Shown here in pieces: positions 14,767 to 21,068 of a stretch of 64,000 nt of DNA. A program made the translations under genes and the position numbers. Numbering within the stretch: the first letter of the stretch is position 1; every line of letters starts with the position of its first letter. The notes under the pieces are model-generated. The model saw only the letters and a list, made by a program, of their open reading frames with translations. It did no database searches and was not told the origin of the DNA. The stretch comes from a virus, in the IMG/VR virus record IMGVR_UViG_3300032286_000926, positions 1-64,000 of that record; one strand, written 5' to 3'.

Positions 14767-15519
14767 ATGAAATTATTAAGTGTTGGTAATCCAAAGATTT
14801 TAAAAGGTTTAAAACAAGGTTTTAATACTTACATTTTACACCTCGCCCCAGCTGACGTATCTGGTTACCAGACTTGTCCAAAAGCTACTGCTGGTTGTAA
14901 GTCTGCTTGTCTTAATACTGCTGGTCGTGGTGGTATGTTTAAAAAAGGCGAGACTACCAATACTATTCAGCAAGCTCGTATTCGTAAAACAAAAATGTTT
15001 TTTGAAAATCGTATAGAATTTATGGCTCAATTAGTTAAAGATATTGAGCTTGGTATTAAGCAGTCAATTAAAAAAGATTTAGTTCCTGTTTTCCGTTTAA
15101 ATGGTACAAGTGATTTATCTTTTGAAAAATATGAGGTTGTCCGTAACGGTGTTTTATATCGTAACATTTTCGATGCTTTTGCTGATATCCAATTCTATGA
15201 TTATACAAAGGTTTTAGGTCGTAAAGTTAATGGTATTAAAAATTACAGTTTGACATTTTCAGCTGCTGATGGTAATGATAATGATGTATCGAAAGCGATT
15301 AATCAAGGTTATAATATTGCTACTGTATTTGGTATTAAAAAGACAGAACCAATGCCTGAATATTATAATGGTTTACCAGTATTTAATGGTGATGAAAGTG
15401 ATTTAAGATTTTTAGACCCTAAAGGTGTTATTGTTGGTTTGTATGCCAAAGGTAAAGCGAAAAAAGATACCTCTGGTTTTGTGAAATATCCTACTATTAT
15501 GTTGAAAATGGCGGCTTAA
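14767..15519 (+). CDS. Phage gene-product-88-like protein (DUF7227-like)
   Basis: A 250-residue protein. Its conserved N-terminal half includes HLAPADVSGYQTCPKAT, TAGCKSACLNTAGRGGMF and IQQARIRKTKMFF, the central part RLNGTSDLSFEKYE and IQFYDYTKVLGR, and the C-terminal part FNGDESDLRFLDPKGVIVGLYAKGKAK. This is the family annotated as gene product 88 in mycobacteriophages and found in many others. Three clustered cysteines (C37, C44, C48 region) may bind metal or a cluster. The biochemical role is not established. It has its own consensus promoter and leader. Confidence 0.8.
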   Translation: MKLLSVGNPKILKGLKQGFNTYILHLAPADVSGYQTCPKATAGCKSACLNTAGRGGMFKKGETTNTIQQARIRKTKMFFENRIEFMAQLVKDIELGIKQSIKKDLVPVFRLNGTSDLSFEKYEVVRNGVLYRNIFDAFADIQFYDYTKVLGRKVNGIKNYSLTFSAADGNDNDVSKAINQGYNIATVFGIKKTEPMPEYYNGLPVFNGDESDLRFLDPKGVIVGLYAKGKAKKDTSGFVKYPTIMLKMAA

Positions 15520-15520
15520 T

Positions 15521-15751
15521 ATGAAATTTACTAGTTATAGAGATAAAGATTTATTTGATACACGGCACGGTGGTGCTTTCGATAGAGGTTCAGCCGATAG
15601 TTATTATAATCGACCTATTGAACCGCATTATTATGTTGACGGTACAGGTACAAGTGAAAAAATTACCGAATTAACCGAAAAACAAGTTGCCGATTATATG
15701 GCTGGTTATGCCTTTAATGAACAATTTGGTGATAAGAAAAGTTGGGATTAA
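15521..15751 (+). CDS. Conserved small phage protein
   Basis: A 76-residue protein. DTRHGGAFDRGSADSYYNR (about 13-31), PHYYVDG and a C-terminal AGYAFNEQFGDKKSW are recognisable from small phage proteins of unknown function. It starts one base after the gene-88-like gene and is probably co-transcribed with it. Confidence 0.7.
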   Translation: MKFTSYRDKDLFDTRHGGAFDRGSADSYYNRPIEPHYYVDGTGTSEKITELTEKQVADYMAGYAFNEQFGDKKSWD

Positions 15752-15871
15752 AAAATGGTTGTAATGGGGACAAGGGCGTTCCTTCTGGCACCATGAGACC
15801 AGTAAAACAAGGCGGGTTAATTTTTGTTGGTAGTTGCAACCTCAAAACCTAAAACCAACCATGAATGTTTT

Positions 15872-15903
15872 GCTAGTTTTAAACTGTAATAATAAAAACT
15901 AGC
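15872..15903 (+). terminator. Possible terminator hairpin in a gene-poor stretch
   Basis: GCTAGTTTT (15872-15880) pairs with AAAACTAGC (15895-15903). No T-run follows on the plus strand. The stretch 15752-15925 holds no other feature I can support. The hairpin may be a weak terminator or part of the leader of the next gene. Confidence 0.4.
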
Positions 15904-15925
15904 ACTAATTTAAAATAGGAATATT

Positions 15926-16141
15926 ATGATTCGCAAAAAACAATATGGTGAAATGCCAGTAATCGATTTGACAGGTCCGCAAGGTAATGCTTTTTATTTG
16001 TTGGGTTACGCAAATAAAAATGCTCGAAAAATTGGTTTAGTCGGTTCGGCAATTGTAGAAGAGATGAAACAAGGCAATTATGAACACCTTGTACAAACCT
16101 TTGATAGATATTTCGGTGATTATGTTATTCTGGAGAGATAA
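15926..16141 (+). CDS. Conserved small phage protein
   Basis: A 71-residue protein with MPVIDLTGPQGNAFYLLGYA (about 10-29), a motif I recall from small phage proteins of unknown function. An AGGAA ribosome site precedes the ATG. It lies behind a gene-poor stretch of about 170 bases, and a promoter follows at 16182. Confidence 0.65.
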   Translation: MIRKKQYGEMPVIDLTGPQGNAFYLLGYANKNARKIGLVGSAIVEEMKQGNYEHLVQTFDRYFGDYVILER

Positions 16142-16181
16142 TGATGAAAAGTTAATATTCGGTAAAGTTGTAAAATCAGGC

Positions 16182-16210
16182 TTGACAAATTCGCCTGGTT
16201 ATGTTATAAT
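16182..16210 (+). promoter_or_regulatory. Sigma70-type early promoter
   Basis: TTGACA (16182-16187), 17-nt spacer, TATAAT (16205-16210), preceded by AGGC as in sister promoters. The leader TTGATAAAAGGA resembles the 13576 and 14725 leaders. Confidence 0.87.
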
Positions 16211-16243
16211 GTTATATCTAAATTGATAAAAGGAATCTATATT

Positions 16244-16687
16244 ATGTCTAAAGCTATTAAACTTGCTCCGTTTCAAAAATTACTTACCGTTATGATTTCA
16301 GGTAAGCCCGTATCACTTGAAGAGATGGATACATTACTTGGTAAAGAGATTTACATGTACCGTATCTCCACTTACATGTGGCACATTAAAGTTAATGCCA
16401 ATGGTGTTATCAAAGCGATTAAAGATGGTCGCAAAGTAACTGGTTACCAGTTGATGAATGTCAAAGAAGTTAAAGAGTACATGAATCGTGCTGGTATTAC
16501 AAATAGCGGCTTTAAAGCTGGCGCAGTTGAGAAGAAACCATCTATCTCAAAACTGGCAGATTTAAAGGCGACACCAGTTGCTAAAAAGACTGCTGTGAAG
16601 CAGACTGTTGTTGAAACTGTTGGGAAACAGGATGTTGTAAGTGATGAAGTGACCGTTACCGAAATTACTGAGACGGTTACTCAATAA
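16244..16687 (+). CDS. Hypothetical protein with lysine-rich hinge and acidic tail
   Basis: A 147-residue protein. Residues 1-80 look globular (FQKLLTVMISGKPVSLEEMD, MYRISTYMWHIKVNANGVIK) and could hold a small winged-helix-like DNA-binding domain. Residues 90-125 are alanine/lysine-rich linker and the end is acidic and threonine-rich. I chose the ATG at 16244, after AAAGGA; 16223 would put the start on the leader. Function unknown. A single-gene unit bounded by a consensus promoter and a strong terminator suggests high expression. Confidence 0.65.
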   Translation: MSKAIKLAPFQKLLTVMISGKPVSLEEMDTLLGKEIYMYRISTYMWHIKVNANGVIKAIKDGRKVTGYQLMNVKEVKEYMNRAGITNSGFKAGAVEKKPSISKLADLKATPVAKKTAVKQTVVETVGKQDVVSDEVTVTEITETVTQ

Positions 16688-16703
16688 AATTAATAATGAT
16701 TTT

Positions 16704-16729
16704 AAGGGGGAGTTTCTCCCCCTTTTTTT
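16704..16729 (+). terminator. Rho-independent terminator
   Basis: AAGGGGGAG (16704-16712), TTT loop, CTCCCCCTT (16716-16724), then further T residues to 16729. Ends the unit of the gene at 16244. Confidence 0.93.
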
Positions 16730-16740
16730 ATTTCTATAAT

Positions 16741-17289
16741 ATGAATATATTTTACCTAGACCATAATCCAATTCATTGTGCAGAAATGCATAATAATAAA
16801 CATGTTGTAAAGATGATACTTGAATATGCTCAATTACTTTCTACCGCACACCGTATTCTTGACGGTGTTCCTACTGTTGGTTTATCTAAGTCTGGTCGCA
16901 AACAACAGCGTTACATTCTCAATGATGAGCGTGAGCAAATTCTTTATTCCGCTACTCATATTCACCACCCTTCAGCTGTGTGGTGCCGACAAAATGATTC
17001 AAACTATATTTGGTTAAGTAAACTATTATTGGCTTGTTGTAAAGAATATACCTATCGTTATGGTAAAGTTCATAAGTGTGAAGAAAGTGGATTAGTTAAA
17101 CAGTTATTTTGGAATCCACCAAAGAACATACCTCATGGTGACTTTACACAACCTACACCTGCCATGCCAGATGAGGTAAAAATTGCAGGAGATTCTTTGG
17201 CATCCTATCGTAACTACTATATACTTAATAAGACACATTTAGCTAATTGGAAGAAAAGGGAAGTACCAAGTTGGTATAAAACAATATGA
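16741..17289 (+). CDS. Conserved phage protein, HNKHVVKM-motif
   Basis: A 182-residue protein. MNIFYLDHNPIHCAEMHNNK (1-20), HVVKMILEYAQLLSTAHR and HHPSAVWCRQNDSNYIWL are conserved features I associate with T4-like marine phages. The layout of short histidine-rich motifs around a helical core loosely recalls pyrimidine-dimer glycosylase-type (Pyr_excise) proteins, but I cannot confirm that relation. I chose the ATG at 16741; an upstream ATG at 16696 would start inside the terminator. It overlaps the heme oxygenase gene by ATGA. Confidence 0.6.
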   Translation: MNIFYLDHNPIHCAEMHNNKHVVKMILEYAQLLSTAHRILDGVPTVGLSKSGRKQQRYILNDEREQILYSATHIHHPSAVWCRQNDSNYIWLSKLLLACCKEYTYRYGKVHKCEESGLVKQLFWNPPKNIPHGDFTQPTPAMPDEVKIAGDSLASYRNYYILNKTHLANWKKREVPSWYKTI

Positions 17290-17849
17290 CAGTATTAAGA
17301 GATATTACAAACGATAAACACCGAGAGGTTGAAAATACCGAGCTCGTCAAATATCTGTTTAAAGGCGAAGTGAAAAAAGAAGTGTATGTAAGTTATTTGT
17401 ATGAATTATTACATATCTATACGGTTCTGGAAGAACTGGCAAAGAAAACTGGTGCATTAGAAGGTCTTGATGGTATCGAAAGAACACAAGCAATCCGTGA
17501 TGATTTGGATGAATTGAATCCTTTATATGAACGAGATATTACCGAATCAACCAGAAAATATTTAAATTATATTGAAGATTTGGCCGCAGATGAAAATCAC
17601 AAACACTTGATTATGGCACATGTATATTGCCGACATATGGGTGATTTGTTTGGTGGTAAATTACTTGCTCGATTAGCCCCAGGTGAAGGTAGAGCATATC
17701 AATTTGATGATAGGCCGGCTTTGATTAAGGCATTTAGTGCCAAAGTAACCGAAGATTTAGGTGATGAAGCTAATATTTCATTCGGACATTTTATTAATAT
17801 TTTTAATGACCTCTGGCAGGTTATAAAGGTTGAAAATGCCGACATATGA
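17286..17849 (+). CDS. Heme oxygenase
   Basis: A 187-residue all-helical protein of the HO-1 family, which opens heme to biliverdin, CO and Fe(II) using reduced ferredoxin or another reductase. The proximal heme ligand is H12 (NDKHREVEN), and the distal helix has GDLFGGKLLARL (119-130) with the glycines that pack on the heme. Length is close to bacterial enzymes (about 200). Cyanophages use heme oxygenase for bilin synthesis; without other bilin genes here, iron or heme handling is equally possible. It overlaps both neighbours, so it is fixed in the operon rather than a recent insertion. Confidence 0.9.
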   Translation: MTVLRDITNDKHREVENTELVKYLFKGEVKKEVYVSYLYELLHIYTVLEELAKKTGALEGLDGIERTQAIRDDLDELNPLYERDITESTRKYLNYIEDLAADENHKHLIMAHVYCRHMGDLFGGKLLARLAPGEGRAYQFDDRPALIKAFSAKVTEDLGDEANISFGHFINIFNDLWQVIKVENADI

Positions 17850-18162
17850 GTTTCTAGATACCGAGACTGATGAAATTTTTGAAGCTGTTATGAAATGGTC
17901 AGAGCGTGAGGAGTTTCTAAAAGAGAATCCACAATATCAACCATTATTATCGGCACCTAATATTGTTTCTGGTGTTTCTACATCAAAACAGAATCGTGTA
18001 CCTGATGGATTTAAAGAAGTTCTATCTAAGATTTCCGAAAATAATAAGTATGGTCATATTGCAGAGAAACATGGTAAGCGAGGCATCAAAGAAGCCAAAG
18101 TTGCCGATGTAATTAAGAAACACGTAGATAGAGTATCAAAACGAGAAGCGAATAAGAAATGA
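17836..18162 (+). CDS. Hypothetical protein with FmdB-like start but no cysteines
   Basis: A 108-residue protein. MPTYEFLDTETDEIFEAVMKWSER resembles the start of FmdB-type zinc-ribbon regulators, but all cysteine positions are replaced, so no zinc site is possible. The C-terminal 50 residues are basic and helical (KHGKRGIKEAKVADVIKKHV). Such proteins occur in T4-like marine phages without known function. Start at ATG 17836, inside the heme oxygenase gene; an upstream TTG at 17830 is less likely. It overlaps the nuclease gene by four bases. Confidence 0.6.
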   Translation: MPTYEFLDTETDEIFEAVMKWSEREEFLKENPQYQPLLSAPNIVSGVSTSKQNRVPDGFKEVLSKISENNKYGHIAEKHGKRGIKEAKVADVIKKHVDRVSKREANKK

Positions 18163-18845
18163 TTTTTAACCATATTAAACTACCACAATTACAATTTGAT
18201 TTGGTATCGGAAACAACCGAAACTGGTAGAAAATATGTTTTACCTGATGGTCGTAAATATGATTCTGTTACCACCATTCTATCTCATGCCAAAGATAAGA
18301 CATTCTTAAATGAATGGCGTGCTAGGATTGGTGAGGAAGAGGCCAATCGAATTGTTAGAAGGTCGACAAGTCGTGGTACTAAACTACATGATGCTTGTGA
18401 GAAATATCTGAAAAATGAATTGTCGGATATGAAAATTAAAACATTGATGCCTGATGTTAAAGATTTCTTCCTACAATTAAAACCAATCATTGATAAAAAT
18501 GTTGGTGTTGTATATGGTACTGAGCAGGCTCTTTTTAGTGATAGATTAAAAATTGCAGGTCGTACCGATTGTATTGCAGAATGGGCTAATAAAATATCCA
18601 TTGTGGATTATAAAAACTCCATTAAAGAAAAGCGTGAAGATTGGATTCAAGATTATTTCATTCAATGTACCGCATATGCAAACCTGTTCGAAGATTTAAC
18701 TGGTTTGCCAATTGAACAGATTGTGGTACTAATAGCAAATGAAGAGGGTACACCTCAGGTATTTGTGAGGGAAAAGACTAAATACCAACCTCAATTTGAT
18801 AAACTTGTGGATGATTACCGCAAATCACTAGAAATTGTAGTATAA
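18159..18845 (+). CDS. PD-(D/E)XK exonuclease (RecB-like)
   Basis: A 228-residue nuclease. Active-site order fits the RecB/mitochondrial-exonuclease-like branch: H77 in KLHDACEKYL, E122, D137 in GRTD (134-137), D150-Y-K152 (IVDYKNS) and QCTAYA (169-174), the motif IV helix. It probably degrades DNA ends, for example host DNA or recombination intermediates. Similar genes occur in T4-like marine phages. It overlaps the previous gene by ATGA, and two tiny membrane-protein genes follow. Confidence 0.8.
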   Translation: MIFNHIKLPQLQFDLVSETTETGRKYVLPDGRKYDSVTTILSHAKDKTFLNEWRARIGEEEANRIVRRSTSRGTKLHDACEKYLKNELSDMKIKTLMPDVKDFFLQLKPIIDKNVGVVYGTEQALFSDRLKIAGRTDCIAEWANKISIVDYKNSIKEKREDWIQDYFIQCTAYANLFEDLTGLPIEQIVVLIANEEGTPQVFVREKTKYQPQFDKLVDDYRKSLEIVV

Positions 18846-18853
18846 TAGAATAT

Positions 18854-18979
18854 ATGAAAAATAAACATTGGAAAAAACTCTGTACACCAGAGCAAAACGA
18901 AAGACAAACGGCAGCATTAATATTGCTTGCCACATTTCTTACAGGTTTGTTTGTTACATGGTTACTTTTTGGAAATTAA
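18854..18979 (+). CDS. Small single-pass membrane protein
   Basis: A 41-residue protein with a charged N-terminal half and one membrane segment (ALILLATFLTGLFVTWLLF, residues 21-39). A TATAAT at 18841-18846 lies seven bases before the ATG but no good -35 box is visible. Function unknown; paired with the next tiny gene. Confidence 0.5.
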   Translation: MKNKHWKKLCTPEQNERQTAALILLATFLTGLFVTWLLFGN

Positions 18980-18980
18980 T

Positions 18981-19091
18981 ATGTCAAATAAAGATTGTGT
19001 TAAAAAACATAAAATGAGAAGTTTTCGATTTTATATTGGTGCGTGTATATTTGCAACAATAGTAATGACAATACTTTTTATTATAAACTAA
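18981..19091 (+). CDS. Small single-pass membrane protein
   Basis: A 36-residue protein with a basic N-terminus (KHKMRSFR) and one membrane segment (FYIGACIFATIVMTILFII). It starts one base after the previous stop and ends directly before the tmRNA acceptor piece. Function unknown. Confidence 0.5.
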   Translation: MSNKDCVKKHKMRSFRFYIGACIFATIVMTILFIIN

Positions 19092-19151
19092 TTCGTTGAA
19101 GTTTTTAGAAAGTTGTTTTGGACGTGGGTTCGATTCCCACCACCTCCACCA
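19092..19151 (+). ncRNA. ssrA: Permuted tmRNA, acceptor piece (3' tRNA-like part)
   Basis: The gene order is swapped: the piece that forms the 3' end of tmRNA comes first. It contains the T-stem GTGGG (19124-19128), T-loop TTCGATT, CCCAC (19136-19140), acceptor strand CACCTCC (19141-19147), discriminator A and encoded CCA (19149-19151). GGACG before the T-stem matches the E. coli tmRNA at the same place. CACCTCC pairs fully with GGGGGTG at 19213-19219, giving a G3-U70 wobble, the alanine identity element. The 5' end is not certain. Confidence 0.88.
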
Positions 19152-19212
19152 AAAGTATATTGACGAACCGAGTTATCGGTAGCAAACATGAAAGTGGCAA
19201 TATACTTCTGAT
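19152..19212 (+). other. Intervening segment of the permuted tmRNA
   Basis: The 61 nt between the CCA end and the coding piece contain a perfect 10-bp inverted repeat, AAGTATATTG (19153-19162) and CAATATACTT (19198-19207). It would extend the acceptor stem into one continuous helix in the precursor. In known two-piece tmRNAs this loop is removed by RNA processing. Confidence 0.75.
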
Positions 19213-19405
19213 GGGGGTGACCTGGTTTCGACAGGACATACAAGTATAAAAATGGAGAATCGTCAAAGCTAAAGACGTTAGGATTGAGGACACTCGGTCG
19301 AAGAAGCAAATTAAATTAAACGCAAACGATAATAAGTTCGCATTAGCAGCCTAAACACTGCTTAGGGTTTTGATGGGTTGACCTCGTAACAGAATAACCC
19401 ATCAC
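19213..19405 (+). ncRNA. ssrA: Permuted tmRNA, coding piece
   Basis: It starts GGGGGTGACCTGGTTTCGACAGG, the conserved tmRNA 5' signature (acceptor stem and D-like loop). The tag frame follows at 19322-19354, then the hairpins CCTAA/TTAGG (19350-19354 with 19362-19366) and GATGGGTT/AACCCATC (19372-19379 with 19396-19403). The overall order acceptor piece, loop, coding piece matches the permuted genes known in Alphaproteobacteria, some Cyanobacteria and some Betaproteobacteria. The 3' end is estimated. Confidence 0.9.
19322..19354 (+). other. tmRNA proteolysis tag reading frame ANDNKFALAA
   Basis: The codons read GCA AAC GAT AAT AAG TTC GCA TTA GCA GCC TAA. With the alanine carried by the tmRNA, the full tag would be AANDNKFALAA. 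It begins AND and ends in LAA like proteobacterial tags such as the E. coli ANDENYALAA, and LAA is the ClpX recognition end. Confidence 0.93.
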
Positions 19406-19421
19406 AACAATAGGAGAAATT

Positions 19422-19976
19422 ATGCGAAGTATTCCAATACTTTTAAGCATCTTAATATCGTCATCAATTTTGGTATTTTGCTTTACAAGTACCACAAGCA
19501 ACATCTATAATGTACCAGTTAAAGTTCGGTATCAAGAATTGTCCAAACCATTACAAAAACAAATTGATTGTTTGGCACAAAATATTTACTATGAAGCTGG
19601 ACACGAATCAAAAGAAGGGCAAATTGCCGTAGCAATGGTTACCTTAAATCGGTTATCTACAGGTTTCTATGCCCATGATATTTGCGGTGTAGTTAAACAG
19701 AAAACCAATGGTACCTGCCAGTTCTCATGGGTATGTGTTACTGGCGGCTTGACAAACGTACACAATCTGTTGTATAATGATATTAGACAATTAGCAGTAA
19801 ACGTTGTTATGAATTATGATGTTATTCGTGATAATACCCACGGTGCAACATACTACCATGCCGATTATGTTAATCCAAATTGGGGATTACCAAAGACAAC
19901 ACAAATTGGTCGGCATATTTTTTACAAACACCACAGAGATGTGGCCAATATTAATAAGGAAATTAAATATGAATGA
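19422..19976 (+). CDS. SleB-type cell wall hydrolase (endolysin) with N-terminal membrane anchor
   Basis: A 184-residue protein. Residues 4-22 are hydrophobic (IPILLSILISSSILVFCF) and could be a signal-arrest-release anchor or a signal peptide. The catalytic Hydrolase_2 (SleB) domain runs from about 47: CLAQNIYYEAGHESKEGQIAV with the conserved glutamates near E58 and E62, then GTCQFSWVC and a C-terminal GATYYHADYVNPNW with IGRHIFYK. SleB enzymes cut peptidoglycan glycan strands. As the only lysis-type enzyme outside the tail, it is the likely endolysin. The following gene encodes a small membrane protein. An embedded promoter lies at 19749-19778. Confidence 0.85.
   Translation: MRSIPILLSILISSSILVFCFTSTTSNIYNVPVKVRYQELSKPLQKQIDCLAQNIYYEAGHESKEGQIAVAMVTLNRLSTGFYAHDICGVVKQKTNGTCQFSWVCVTGGLTNVHNLLYNDIRQLAVNVVMNYDVIRDNTHGATYYHADYVNPNWGLPKTTQIGRHIFYKHHRDVANINKEIKYE
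19749..19778 (+). promoter_or_regulatory. Promoter inside the endolysin gene
   Basis: TTGACA (19749-19754), 18-nt spacer, TATAAT (19773-19778), preceded by GGC as in the other early promoters. Downstream are the small membrane protein, dsbA, 33 and 59 genes, which could therefore be read early. Confidence 0.65.
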
Positions 19977-20214
19977 AGTGAAAAAAACTATTGAATCAAT
20001 GTCTTTCGTTGTTTCGGTTGCATTGGTTGTTATTTCAATTGTCATCGGTGTAACATATTACAATGTTAGTGACCGTAAATTGATGAGTGCAAATATCGAT
20101 TCAGCAATCGCTAAGGGTATTGATCCAATTTCAGTTCGTTGCTCTTTCGCACAAAGCGGAGATACAATTTGTGTAGCACATGCAGCTTCTATGGGTTCAT
20201 CAGGTCGTAAATAA
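19969..20214 (+). CDS. Small membrane protein, possible holin
   Basis: An 81-residue protein with one strong membrane segment (residues 12-30, SFVVSVALVVISIVIGVTY) followed by a soluble part with two cysteines. AAGGAA precedes the ATG, which lies inside the endolysin gene. Position and topology fit a pinholin or antiholin-type protein, but there is no sequence motif to prove it. It could equally be an unrelated small membrane protein. Confidence 0.5.
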   Translation: MNEVKKTIESMSFVVSVALVVISIVIGVTYYNVSDRKLMSANIDSAIAKGIDPISVRCSFAQSGDTICVAHAASMGSSGRK

Positions 20215-20228
20215 AAAGGAAATATATT

Positions 20229-20501
20229 ATGGCAGTTCAGCAATTGAGTATTAACAAGATTACAAGTGAAGCAGACCAAAAGAAACTCTTGGATTGTTTG
20301 CGTGAGTGTTCAGCTTCAATGACACGAATGGAAGGTGAGAGTGATTACATTAAAGAATCTATCGCAACCGTATCCAAAAACTTGCAGTTACCTAAAAAAT
20401 TGGTTTCTAGGTTGGTTAAAGTTTATCATAAACAAAACTATGATGAAGAAGTAGCTACCCATGAACAATTTGAAACCCTATATGAAACGATTGTGAAATA
20501 A
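20229..20501 (+). CDS. dsbA: DsbA-like double-stranded DNA-binding late-transcription protein
   Basis: A 90-residue helical protein, against 89 in T4 DsbA. The C-terminal region, LVSRLVKVYHKQNYDEEVA then FETLYETIVK, aligns with T4 LYHKDNRDVFEAETEE and ELYDTV by eye. T4 DsbA binds near late promoters and assists late transcription. The gene sits directly upstream of a gp33-like gene (20844), another late-transcription factor. AAGGAA precedes the ATG. Confidence 0.8.
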   Translation: MAVQQLSINKITSEADQKKLLDCLRECSASMTRMEGESDYIKESIATVSKNLQLPKKLVSRLVKVYHKQNYDEEVATHEQFETLYETIVK

Positions 20502-20502
20502 T

Positions 20503-20844
20503 ATGAGTAAATTTACATTTATTAAAGAAGATGGTGTTTATTGTACCAATTCAAAACAGACAGTAGAATTTTCAGCTGTAAGTCTCGAAGAAGTATTGAA
20601 ACAATTTGAATCCTTTTTACGAGGCGCTGGTTTTGTATTTAATGGTGAAGTGGGTATTTTTGAAGAAGAAGATTACCAATCAAATTATGATTACGATTAT
20701 GATTTCAGTAATCTACCACAAAATAATTGGCCTTTTGGTTCACAAACAGAATTGGTAGGAAAATGTCCAGTTTGCAAGCTTGATAATGAGACTATGGAAT
20801 TTCATAAATGTTATGATATAAATTGTCCAAAGGATGTGTTATAA
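20503..20844 (+). CDS. Hypothetical protein with C-terminal zinc-binding motif
   Basis: A 113-residue acidic protein. The first 60 residues are beta-rich (FTFIKEDGVYCTN). A tyrosine/aspartate-rich stretch (YQSNYDYDYDFSNL) follows, and the end has CPVCKLDNETMEFHKCYDINCP, a likely Cys-rich metal site. It begins one base after dsbA and overlaps the start of the gp33-like gene by one base. Function unknown; similar proteins accompany gp33 in T4-like marine phages. Confidence 0.65.
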   Translation: MSKFTFIKEDGVYCTNSKQTVEFSAVSLEEVLKQFESFLRGAGFVFNGEVGIFEEEDYQSNYDYDYDFSNLPQNNWPFGSQTELVGKCPVCKLDNETMEFHKCYDINCPKDVL

Positions 20845-21068
20845 TGCCAACCAAAGATGAGATGAAGAAGTTTTCGTTTGCAATTGATTCAATGGTCGCA
20901 AATACTGATTACACTTATCTTGAAGCAATCGTGGAATACTGTAAGACTACAGGCCTCGAAATTGAAGTGGCGGCATCCTTAATCAACGCCAATCTGAAAA
21001 CAAAGATTGAAGGACAAGCCATGGACCTTAACCTTTTGAAAGAGAAAACCAACAAGTTACCCATATGA
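20844..21068 (+). CDS. 33: gp33-like late promoter co-activator
   Basis: A 74-residue helical protein, shorter than T4 gp33 (112). YTYLEAIVEYCKTTGLEIEVA and ASLINANLKTKIEGQAM are the family core; the hydrophobic C-terminal region (LNLLKEKTNKLPI) would contact the sliding clamp. gp33 bridges gp55-bound RNA polymerase to the gp45 clamp. Start at ATG 20844 with AGGA upstream; an in-frame ATG at 20823 is inside the previous gene. It overlaps the gp59 gene by four bases. Confidence 0.8.
   Translation: MPTKDEMKKFSFAIDSMVANTDYTYLEAIVEYCKTTGLEIEVAASLINANLKTKIEGQAMDLNLLKEKTNKLPI

Noticed and set aside
19088-19309. Minus-strand frames of 62 and 73 codons over the tmRNA
   Set aside because: They lie on the reverse of a recognisable structured RNA and contain the complement of tRNA-like sequence (GNRTHV type), a common false gene.
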